Shown here piece after piece: positions 1-6,496 of a stretch of DNA of 8,752 nt (within the stretch, counting starts at the first letter, position 1; every line of letters begins with the position of its first letter). The translations under genes were made by a program, and so were the position numbers. The notes under the pieces were generated by a model, which made no database searches, was not told the origin of the DNA, and saw only the letters and a list, made by a program, of their open reading frames with translations. The stretch comes from Bryobacteraceae bacterium (GTDB taxonomy: Bacteria; Acidobacteriota; Terriglobia; Bryobacterales; Bryobacteraceae). The DNA is taken from assembly GCA_014379815.1 (NCBI GenBank), contig JACMLA010000422.1, positions 1 to 8,752 on the forward strand. Direction: 5' to 3'.

Positions 1-460
1 AGTGCTCTGGCTTGAGCCGGATTGCCAGTAGTGGGGTACCCGAACGGCGCCTGTGAAAGTACGCTGTGACCGCGTAGATCATCGGCCATCCCAGGCCTGT
101 CAGCAATCGCAGCGCTCCCGTTAGACCGGCGAGAAGCAAATCGACCTGCTGCTTCCACGCCAGCACCGCTTCTACGGCAAATTCAGGAAGGGTTTGCAGC
201 CACGCCAGAATCGCAAGCGCAAAACCCTGCGCGATAAAGAATTGGGCCGACTCTGCCGCCCATGCAATCAGCATGGACGCGAGCAGGATCGCCGGAGTCG
301 TCCACAAGGCGGTGTACGGACTTACCTGCGCTACCTGCGCGACGGCAAGCAGAGCAAACGCAATCGCAGGGATCTGCGTGGAGCCGGGTGGAATGGAGCG
401 CTGAAGGCGCCCAGGGCGACGAAACGCCGAGCGCGGGCTACGCGAACGTAACCTGATCAT
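1..460 (-). CDS. Putative sodium/calcium exchanger-like membrane protein, N-terminal part
   Basis: This frame is open from an ATG at 460 to the left edge, so 153 residues are visible and the C-terminus is missing. After an Arg-rich start (residues 2-21) come hydrophobic stretches at about 30-46, 50-68 and 72-90. Two motifs follow: LQTLPEFAVEAVLAW (88-102) and LTGALRLLTGLGWP (113-126). The order of a Leu-Pro-Glu motif in a membrane helix followed by a TGA-R-L-GLGWP segment recalls the first alpha repeat of cation/calcium antiporter (CaCA) superfamily proteins, in which the Glu helps bind the cation. The protein would sit in the inner membrane. Its start lies inside the last codons of nadB (23-base overlap, different frame), so the two are probably co-transcribed. 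No good ribosome binding site precedes the ATG. The family assignment rests on remembered motif similarity, the ion is unknown, and another multi-pass membrane protein is possible. Confidence 0.6.
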   Translation of the reverse strand, partial: MIRLRSRSPRSAFRRPGRLQRSIPPGSTQIPAIAFALLAVAQVAQVSPYTALWTTPAILLASMLIAWAAESAQFFIAQGFALAILAWLQTLPEFAVEAVLAWKQQVDLLLAGLTGALRLLTGLGWPMIYAVTAYFHRRRSGTPLLAIRLKPEH

Positions 461-2012
461 TATTTGCGGAGATCCGGGAATGTCGTCTGAATTCTTCGAG
501 GGTTAATGGAAAATCAGAACGAAAATGTCCGCCACGGCTCTCTTCTCTTGCCAGAGCACACCGGGCGATCAAAGTTGCTACGGTCAGTATGTTTCGCAAT
601 TCGGAGGAGGCCCGATCTCCCGTTGGTACGAGTGCAGCGTCCCGCGCCGGCGGGCAGCAGAGTGCCTGCAATGCGGTTCGCAATACGTCAGCGGTTCGCG
701 CGATCCCACAGCTTCGCCACGCGATCTCCCGTATTTCATCCGCATCGATAGCAGGAACGGTGACTGGCTGCACAATCGCGCCTTTCGCGTTGCCAGGCCC
801 CGGCCATTCCTGCATCGCTTTGCCTGCCCTTGCCCCGAACACAACACCTTCGAGGAGGGAGTTGCTCGCCAGACGATTCGCTCCATGGACGCCGGTGCAC
901 GCGGCCTCACCTGCTGCGTACAAACGTCGCAGATTCGTTCTGCCGTCGAGATCGGTTACGATGCCACCCATCGCATAGTGCGCTGCCGGGCTGACGGGGA
1001 CCGGAGCCGCAGTGATATCCACGCCGTGTGCCAGACATGTCTCATAAACGCGCGGAAATCGGGTTCTGATGAAATCCGAACCCAGGTGCAGCAGGTCCAG
1101 GTAGACTGCCCCTCCTGAGCGCTCCATCTCCGCGACTATAGAGCGCGAGACGACGTCGCGCGGCGCAAGCTCTCCCATTGGCGAGTAGTTCGTCATAAAG
1201 CGCTCGCCTTGCGCATTCACCAGATGGGCGCCCTCGCCACGGAGTGCCTCGGTCAGCAAAAATGTAGGCGCACCGGGTGCCGACAAAGCTGTGGGATGGA
1301 ACTGAACGAATTCGATGTCCCCGATGATGGCACCGGCCCGATAAGCAGCAGCCACGCCATCGCCGGTAGCCACATCGGGATTGGTGGTCTTCCGATAGAC
1401 TCTTCCGAGCCCGCCAGTCGCCAGCAGCACCGCGCGTGCGCCGACATGAACCTGCTCGCCGGCTTTTCCATCCAGAGCGACTGCACCGGTGACCTCACCG
1501 GTATCGACCAGCAGATCTGTAACGGCAGAGAAGCTGCGAAAAGTGATCGACGGCATGGAGGCCGCTTTGCGATACAGGGTGCGCGCGATTTCGCTTCCTG
1601 TGGAGTCGCCATGAGAGTGCAGGACGCGATTGCGACTATGGGCACCTTCGCGCGCGAACAACAATTCCGCACCATCGCGGTCGAACTGCACGCCCCACTC
1701 GATCAACTCTTCAATGGCGGCAGGACCCTCTTCGACAAGCTTGTGCACTGCGGCTTCGTTGCACAATCCGGCGCCGGCCGCGATGGTGTCCTGCTCATGC
1801 AAGGAGACCTCGTCGTCATCGCTTAAAGCGACAGCTATGCCGCCCTGGGCATATTCGGACGACGATTCACGCAAGGTGTCTTTGGCCACCACGAGGACGG
1901 ATCCCGCGGAAGCCAGTTCAATAGCAGCGCGCAATCCAGCGACACCGGCACCCACCACCAGGAAATCGTAATGCAGGGATTCTGTCACGAGAAGGGATAC
2001 AGCAACCCTCAT
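438..2012 (-). CDS. nadB: L-aspartate oxidase NadB
   Basis: FAD flavoprotein that oxidises L-aspartate to iminoaspartate, which quinolinate synthase (NadA) condenses with dihydroxyacetone phosphate in de novo NAD synthesis. It is cytoplasmic. The 524 residues match the family length. Visible are the dinucleotide-binding GAGVAG (21-26), YAQGGIA (54-60), HSHGD (132-136), VQFHPTAL (236-243), LRGEGAHL (257-264), ELAPRDVVSRSI (281-292), HYAMGGI (345-351) and GANRLASNSLLEG (377-389). His239, Arg285, His345 and Arg380 have nearly the spacing of the substrate-site residues His244, Arg290, His351 and Arg386 of the E. coli enzyme. The GANRL-SNSLLEG block and the C-terminal REESRGGHFR fit NadB rather than succinate dehydrogenase. 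The ATG at 2012 lacks a clear ribosome binding site. A GTG at 1988, followed by TESLHYDFLVVGAG, is a plausible alternative (516 residues). nadA and nadC are not in the window. Confidence 0.95.
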   Translation of the reverse strand: MRVAVSLLVTESLHYDFLVVGAGVAGLRAAIELASAGSVLVVAKDTLRESSSEYAQGGIAVALSDDDEVSLHEQDTIAAGAGLCNEAAVHKLVEEGPAAIEELIEWGVQFDRDGAELLFAREGAHSRNRVLHSHGDSTGSEIARTLYRKAASMPSITFRSFSAVTDLLVDTGEVTGAVALDGKAGEQVHVGARAVLLATGGLGRVYRKTTNPDVATGDGVAAAYRAGAIIGDIEFVQFHPTALSAPGAPTFLLTEALRGEGAHLVNAQGERFMTNYSPMGELAPRDVVSRSIVAEMERSGGAVYLDLLHLGSDFIRTRFPRVYETCLAHGVDITAAPVPVSPAAHYAMGGIVTDLDGRTNLRRLYAAGEAACTGVHGANRLASNSLLEGVVFGARAGKAMQEWPGPGNAKGAIVQPVTVPAIDADEIREIAWRSCGIARTADVLRTALQALCCPPARDAALVPTGDRASSELRNILTVATLIARCALAREESRGGHFRSDFPLTLEEFRRHSRISANNDQVTFA

Positions 2013-2026
2013 GTTACAACGATGGG

Positions 2027-3091
2027 GTGCCTGCCTACGAGGTCGTCACAGGGTCGCGGAGTTACCGATGTGTCGTCGAACGCGGTGTTCTGCGCCGCCT
2101 GCACGAGTTCCTTCCGCCGCGAGCGGGCAAGGTCTTCATTGCGACCACTCAGGACGTGTGGAGCCTGTACCGGGACCGGGTCACCATAGAAGCCACGACC
2201 CTCCTGTTTCCAGGGGGAGAGGCCAACAAACGTTTCCAGCATGTGGTGGCGCTTGCCGAAGAGATGGTGCTGGCAGGGGCCGACCGGACCAGCTTGATTA
2301 TTGCGATTGGTGGCGGCATCGTGAACGACATGGGTGGCTTCCTCGCTTCGATCTTTATGCGCGGAATCCCGGTAATTCAGATACCAACCACACTTCTCGC
2401 GCAAGTCGACGCGGCCGTGGGCGGCAAGACAGGAGTGAACCTGAACTCCGGCAAAAATCTTCTGGGAGCGTTCCACCAACCCTTAGCGGTACTCATCGAT
2501 CCGGAGGTGCTGCAAACTTTGCCGGAACGCGAATACCGCGCGGGCTTGTTCGAAGTCATCAAACACGGTGTGATCGCAAGCCCTGAGCTCTTCGACTTAA
2601 TGGACACACAACGCGAGGCCATACTTGCACAGGAACCCGTTTCTGTCGATCGCATTGTGTCTGAATCCGTTCGGATCAAGGCCGAAGTAGTTTCAGCGGA
2701 CGAGAGAGAAAACGACCTGCGACGCATGCTGAATTTCGGCCATACGATTGGCCACGCTCTGGAAGCTGAGACCAACTACACGCGATTCCTGCATGGCGAA
2801 GCCGTTGCGTTTGGCATGAAGGCAGCAACGCATCTCGCAAGGCTGACGAACCTTCTAGCCCCTGGCGAATCCGACCGCATCCTCGCCCAGGTTGCTGCTT
2901 ATGGACCGATCCCAACGCTCGACGGAATCGATCCCACCGCTCTGGTGCGCCGCACAGGGAGCGACAAGAAGACCATTCAAGGCAGGGTTCATTTCGTTCT
3001 TCCTGACTGCATCGGGCACGTCGTAGTGCGAACTGGGATTCCCGAAGACACGGTGCTTGCCGCTGTCAACGCAGCGCTGGCCGAAGCATGA
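2027..3091 (+). CDS. aroB: 3-dehydroquinate synthase AroB
   Basis: Cytoplasmic NAD- and divalent-metal-dependent enzyme that converts 3-deoxy-D-arabino-heptulosonate 7-phosphate to 3-dehydroquinate, the second step of the shikimate pathway. The 354 residues are of normal length. The N-terminal Rossmann-like half contains GGGIVNDMGGF (95-105), IPTTLLAQVDAAVGGKTGVN (119-138) and GKNLLGAFHQP (142-152). The metal ligands are Glu176 (GLFEVIKHG), His239 (NFGHTIGH) and His256 (FLHGEAV), with the same spacing as E. coli Glu184, His247 and His264. The start is GTG at 2027; no other ATG, GTG or TTG lies close upstream in frame, and MPAYEVVTGS is a natural AroB beginning. No Shine-Dalgarno sequence is obvious. 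Residue 100 is Asn where many AroB proteins have Gly (GGGVVGD). The stop overlaps the ubiE start, so the two are an operon. The gene diverges from nadB. Confidence 0.96.
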   Translation: MPAYEVVTGSRSYRCVVERGVLRRLHEFLPPRAGKVFIATTQDVWSLYRDRVTIEATTLLFPGGEANKRFQHVVALAEEMVLAGADRTSLIIAIGGGIVNDMGGFLASIFMRGIPVIQIPTTLLAQVDAAVGGKTGVNLNSGKNLLGAFHQPLAVLIDPEVLQTLPEREYRAGLFEVIKHGVIASPELFDLMDTQREAILAQEPVSVDRIVSESVRIKAEVVSADERENDLRRMLNFGHTIGHALEAETNYTRFLHGEAVAFGMKAATHLARLTNLLAPGESDRILAQVAAYGPIPTLDGIDPTALVRRTGSDKKTIQGRVHFVLPDCIGHVVVRTGIPEDTVLAAVNAALAEA

Positions 3092-3804
3092 GCGGATCGA
3101 CACCAAAAGGAATAGCAAACGAGCGCGAAGCCGCGGCATGGGTGCGAGAGATGTTCGGCCAGGTCGCGCCGCGTTACGACCTGCTGAATCACCTTCTGTC
3201 CGCCAATATCGACAAGGGGTGGAGGGCTCGCGCCGTCCGCAGCGTGCAAGCCATTCTCGACCGGCAGGATGCGAGAGTGCTGGACTTATGCTGCGGCACA
3301 GGCGACCTCGCAATCGCGCTGAAAGATAAGGCAAAGGCACAGGTAGTTGCAAGTGACTTTTGCCATCCGATGCTGACCGCTGCCGCGGGTAAGACTACGC
3401 TTCCGCTGTTTGAATCTGACGCCCTGGAACTACCACTGACCAGTTCCTCCTTCGATCTGGTGACGGTAGCTTTTGGATTCCGCAATCTGGCGAATTACGA
3501 AGCTGGCCTGACGGAGTTGAAACGAGTCTTGAAGCCCGGAGGAACACTCGCCATACTCGAGTTTTCTCAACCACCAAACGCGACCTTCGCAGCCGTGTAC
3601 AACTTCTATTCGAATCGGGTTCTACCGGCAATTGGGGCGGCCCTTTCCGGAGCTCGCGAGGCCTACACTTACCTTCCAGAATCGGTGAAGAAGTTCCCTA
3701 ACGCTCCAACTCTGGCAAAGATGATGCAGACCTCCGGTTATCGCGAAGTGCAGTTTGAGCACCTGACGTTCGGAGTCGTAGCGTTACACACCGGGAAGGC
3801 GTAA
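3088..3804 (+). CDS. ubiE: Demethylmenaquinone methyltransferase MenG (UbiE family)
   Basis: Class I SAM-dependent C-methyltransferase that adds the ring methyl group in the last step of menaquinone synthesis, or the C-methylation step of ubiquinone synthesis. It acts at the inner face of the membrane on a prenylated quinone. The 238 residues are close to the family's 230-250. Evidence: the UbiE/COQ5 signature YDLLNHLLS with a following W (30-45), SAM motif I VLDLCCGTGD (64-73), the acidic residue at SD (89-90), DALELPLTSSSFDLVTVAFGFRN (motif II region), LKRVLKPGG, and the C-terminal YLPESVKKFP block. The ATG lies in an ATGA overlap with the aroB stop and has no strong ribosome binding site of its own, which suggests translational coupling. 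Menaquinone is the likelier product because the lineage looks acidobacterial (inference). It ends 16 bases from the convergent ridA stop. Confidence 0.93.
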   Translation: MSGSTPKGIANEREAAAWVREMFGQVAPRYDLLNHLLSANIDKGWRARAVRSVQAILDRQDARVLDLCCGTGDLAIALKDKAKAQVVASDFCHPMLTAAAGKTTLPLFESDALELPLTSSSFDLVTVAFGFRNLANYEAGLTELKRVLKPGGTLAILEFSQPPNATFAAVYNFYSNRVLPAIGAALSGAREAYTYLPESVKKFPNAPTLAKMMQTSGYREVQFEHLTFGVVALHTGKA

Positions 3805-3820
3805 CAGAGAGGCCTGTCTC

Positions 3821-4207
3821 TTAATCGGTGAAGGCGATGCAGTCGATTTCCACCTGCACATCCCTTGGCAGCCGGGCTGCTTCAACGGTAGACCGGGCTG
3901 GTGGATTCTCTCCGAAGTAGCGGGCGTAGACTTCATTCATCCGGGGGAAGTCCGCCATGTTCTTCAGGAATACGGTCGTCTTGAGGACCTTTTCGAATCC
4001 GGATCCGGACGCGGCCAGCACGGCGCGAATGTTTTCGAGGACCCGCTCGGTTTGCGCCTCTATGTCACCATCGAGGATCTGGCCAGTAGCTGGTTCCAGC
4101 GGGATTTGTCCACTGAGGAACACCAGTCCGTTCCATCGCACCGCCTGCGAGTATGGCCCAATCGCCTTCGGTGCAGCTTCTGTCGCGATAATCTCTTTCG
4201 AGCTCAT
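3821..4207 (-). CDS. ridA: RidA family imine/enamine deaminase
   Basis: Small cytoplasmic, typically trimeric enzyme of the RidA/YER057c/UK114 family. It hydrolyses reactive 2-aminoacrylate and 2-iminobutanoate, released by PLP enzymes, to keto acids and ammonia. The 128 residues equal the family length. Visible are IGPYSQAV (16-23), LSGQIPL (31-37), NPPARSTVE (101-109) and the family's C-terminal signature ARLPRDVQVEIDCIA (111-125). Tyr19, Arg105 (carboxylate-binding) and Glu120 (catalytic) are present; position 107 is Thr where E. coli RidA has Cys. The ATG is in an ATGA overlap with the pyrD stop and has no separate Shine-Dalgarno sequence, so it is probably translated by coupling. It is the last gene of the five-gene minus-strand run. 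The PLP decarboxylase two genes upstream is a possible reason for its presence (inference). Confidence 0.93.
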   Translation of the reverse strand: MSSKEIIATEAAPKAIGPYSQAVRWNGLVFLSGQIPLEPATGQILDGDIEAQTERVLENIRAVLAASGSGFEKVLKTTVFLKNMADFPRMNEVYARYFGENPPARSTVEAARLPRDVQVEIDCIAFTD

Positions 4208-5142
4208 TTGAGCCGGAGTGTACCAACCATCTCGCGGACGTTTGCAATCTTCTCCGCCTTCATGAACTCTCCCAGTTCCCTGGCGATTCGCGACGTAGAG
4301 CCCGGATCCCAGAAACTGGCTGTGCCCACTTCGACGGCGCTCGCGCCCGCTATGAGAAACTCGGCTGCGTCTTCGCCCGTCGCGATGCCACCCAATCCGA
4401 TGACAGGTACTTTCACCGCTTGTGCTGCTTCGTACACCATCCGCAGGGCGATCGGTTTAATGGCTGGCCCGGAGAGCCCGCCAAAGCCGGCACCGATCCG
4501 TGACCTCCGCCTCCTCGCATCTACAGCCAGCGAAACGAACGTATTCACAAGGGAGATTGCATCGGCACCGGAGTCCTCCGCCGCCTTTGCCACCGGCTCG
4601 ATGCGGGCTACATTCGGAGAGAGTTTGACGATGACAGGTCGCGTCGCGACAGCTTTGACAGCGCCCACTACTTCCGCAAGTAGACACGGATCGGATGAGA
4701 AAAACATCCCGCCATGGGCAGTGTTGGGACACGACACATTTAACTCATAGGCTGCAGGACCGTCGGCGTCTTCCAGTTTGCGCACGACCTCGACATAATC
4801 TCCAACCGAGTATCCGAAGACGTTCACAAAACACGGCGTGCGGACATTCTGCAGAGGCGGCAACTTATCCCGGATGAACGCGTCGACTCCGATGTTTTGC
4901 AGGCCGATCGAATTGATCATCCCGCCTTCGGCTTCCCACAATCTTGGGGGAGGATTGCCAGCCATGGGCTCGCGCGAAATGCCCTTGACCACGAATGCCC
5001 CGATCGCCTCAAGGTCGGTCACTTTCGCGAACTCGATACCGTACGCAAAGGTCCCGGAAGCCGCGATCACGGGATTGCGGAGCGTCAGTCGCAGCAGGTC
5101 GATTTCAAGCCGACTGGACACGCTTCCAAACCAGCTGGACAT
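4204..5142 (-). CDS. pyrD: Dihydroorotate dehydrogenase, class 1B catalytic subunit
   Basis: FMN enzyme that oxidises dihydroorotate to orotate, the fourth step of de novo pyrimidine synthesis; it is soluble. Residue numbers count from the ATG at 5142 (312 residues). Motifs are NPVIAASGTF (23-32), VVKG with Lys53, GGMINSIGLQN (73-83), NVSCPNTAHGG (135-145) with the catalytic base Cys138, VKLSPN with Lys173, VNTF, GGLSGPAIKPIALRMVY (221-237), GGIATGEDA and SAVEVGTASF. The NVSCPN-HGG block and GGLSGPAIKP are typical of class 1B (PyrDB), which normally works with the iron-sulfur/FAD subunit PyrK and NAD; no pyrK is visible. The frame is open to 5223, but that would extend deep into the decarboxylase gene. 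ATG 5142 touches a GGAGG with no spacer. GTG 5121 (305 residues, beginning SSRLEIDLLRLTLRNPV) is an equally good start. Either way it overlaps the upstream gene. Confidence 0.94.
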   Translation of the reverse strand: MSSWFGSVSSRLEIDLLRLTLRNPVIAASGTFAYGIEFAKVTDLEAIGAFVVKGISREPMAGNPPPRLWEAEGGMINSIGLQNIGVDAFIRDKLPPLQNVRTPCFVNVFGYSVGDYVEVVRKLEDADGPAAYELNVSCPNTAHGGMFFSSDPCLLAEVVGAVKAVATRPVIVKLSPNVARIEPVAKAAEDSGADAISLVNTFVSLAVDARRRRSRIGAGFGGLSGPAIKPIALRMVYEAAQAVKVPVIGLGGIATGEDAAEFLIAGASAVEVGTASFWDPGSTSRIARELGEFMKAEKIANVREMVGTLRLK

Positions 5143-6496
5143 CCTCCGGCGTAGTTCGCAAATTGCCAAGGGCCATGCGAATGACAAACCGGCCATCGAG
5201 AACAGTGTGGGATAGAAAAGCAACTCCGCTTGCGTTTACACGATCCAGCAGATTGCGGTTCTCTTCGTCCGAACCACACACACGAAAACAAACCAGAGAC
5301 AGCTCTACCGGCGCACAGAGTTCGAACCGCCCGTCCGCCGCAACCCAGCTGGCGAACTCCTTTGCCATAGTTATGTGGGATCGGATGATTTCCGTCATCC
5401 TCTCCCGACCGAAGTACCGCATGACAAACCACAACTTGAGTGACCGGAATCTCCGGCCCAGTGGGACGCTGTAATCCATGAGGTTGATGACGGATCCATC
5501 CTCACGCGTCTTCAGATATTCGGGAGTCAGCGAGAGGGCTCGTCGCAAGACTTCCGGCCGGCGGGTATACAGTACGCTGCAGTCCAGTGGCGTGAACATC
5601 CACTTCTGCGGATTCACGACAATCGAGTCCGCTTCGTCGACTGCGTCCATCATCCAGTTGAATTCCGGCAGCATCCCTGCGGGTCCACCGTATGCGCCAT
5701 CGACGTGAACCCACGCTCCAAACCGCCGTGCCGTCTCGAGTACGGGACGAACAGGATCGACACTAGCGGTCGAGGTGGTCCCAATTGTAGGAACGACGCA
5801 GCAAGGCTTTTTGCCCTCGACCGCATCTCCTTCCATCATGGCTCGCAACGCATCAGGGCGCATCCGGAACGCGTCGTCGACCGGGACCTTGCGGACGTTG
5901 TCCTGCCCAAAACCAAGTGAGATAGCGCCTTTCTCAACAGACGAGTGGGCGTGCTCAGAAGTGTAGACAGTCAGATTGCCAAGCATGCCGCGGGTACGTG
6001 TTTCCGGGTCAACACAATCCCGTGCCGCAATCAAAGCATGCAGGGTAGACACCGAAGCCGTATCGTAAACGACACCGAAGAACTCTTTCGGCAAACCCAG
6101 CCATTCCCGAAGCCACTCGACCATCCGAACCTCAAGTTCGGTAAACGATGGCGAGGACTTCCACACCATCCCATTCACGTTCAGTGCAGCCGCCAGCGAC
6201 TCCGCAAGAATTCCAGGAGCGGAAGCGGAAACCGAAAAGTACGCGTGAAAACGAGGGTGATTCCAGTGCGTATTCCCGGAAACAATGATTTCCCGAAAGT
6301 CCGCCATGATCTTATCGATCTCCTCACCTTTTTCCGGAGCATGCAAAGGGAGCTTCGCGGAGATATCCCCGGGCTTCACATCCGGCAGGACAGGCAAATC
6401 CCGGATGCCCTCGAGATAATCTCCAATCCACTCAATGACGTCATGACCAGCACGCCGAAACTCGGGCACTGGCATGTCTGTTTGTTGGTCGCTCAC
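5105..6496 (-). CDS. Group II PLP-dependent decarboxylase, aromatic-L-amino-acid type
   Basis: Probable cytoplasmic decarboxylase of aromatic or related L-amino acids (AADC/TDC family, fold type I), giving an amine and CO2. The substrate cannot be read from sequence. With the GTG start at 6496 it has 463 residues. Seen are HPRFHAYFSVSASAPGILAE (80-99), SSPSFTELE (114-122), DTASVSTLHAL (145-155), HAHSSVEKG (182-190), HVDGAYGG (264-271), NPQKW (295-299) with PLP lysine Lys298, PEYLK (325-329) and LGRRFRSLKLWFVMR (346-360). His184 and Tyr327 correspond to human AADC His192 and Tyr332; keeping both favours decarboxylation over the aldehyde-synthase activity of some relatives. Odd points are Gln297 where NPHKW is usual and Tyr-Asp in place of Gly-Gly before TAS. 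An open frame extends upstream to 6565, but GTG 6496 has GGAG five bases away and a GTGA overlap with the hydrolase stop. Confidence 0.9.
   Translation of the reverse strand: MSDQQTDMPVPEFRRAGHDVIEWIGDYLEGIRDLPVLPDVKPGDISAKLPLHAPEKGEEIDKIMADFREIIVSGNTHWNHPRFHAYFSVSASAPGILAESLAAALNVNGMVWKSSPSFTELEVRMVEWLREWLGLPKEFFGVVYDTASVSTLHALIAARDCVDPETRTRGMLGNLTVYTSEHAHSSVEKGAISLGFGQDNVRKVPVDDAFRMRPDALRAMMEGDAVEGKKPCCVVPTIGTTSTASVDPVRPVLETARRFGAWVHVDGAYGGPAGMLPEFNWMMDAVDEADSIVVNPQKWMFTPLDCSVLYTRRPEVLRRALSLTPEYLKTREDGSVINLMDYSVPLGRRFRSLKLWFVMRYFGRERMTEIIRSHITMAKEFASWVAADGRFELCAPVELSLVCFRVCGSDEENRNLLDRVNASGVAFLSHTVLDGRFVIRMALGNLRTTPEDVQLVWKRVQSA

Noticed and set aside
194..456. Short plus-strand open frames at the left end (Arg-rich, 64 and 85 residues).
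   Set aside because: The opposite strand holds an uninterrupted frame with hydrophobic segments and exchanger-like motifs, which explains this region better.
1209..1826. Plus-strand open frame of 205 residues antisense to nadB.
   Set aside because: It covers conserved NadB blocks read backwards and shows no independent coding evidence.
1960..2090. Possible sigma-70 type promoter boxes around the nadB/aroB divide.
   Set aside because: Partial -10-like strings such as GATACA lack a -35 box at proper spacing on either strand.
2011..2586. Plus-strand ATG at 2011 opening a 191-residue frame overlapping aroB.
   Set aside because: It is out of frame with the clear AroB protein and its Arg/Gly-rich translation matches nothing.
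3806..3821. Small inverted repeat AGAGA-6-TCTCT between the convergent ends of ubiE and ridA, considered as a bidirectional terminator.
   Set aside because: The stem is only five base pairs, AT-rich in part, and has no T-tract on either strand; chance is a sufficient explanation.
4052..4750. Plus-strand open frame of 232 residues antisense to ridA and pyrD.
   Set aside because: It lies opposite two confidently identified genes, its protein is low-complexity (Ser/Ala/Thr/Arg-rich) and has no family motif; it is a shadow of GC-rich coding DNA.
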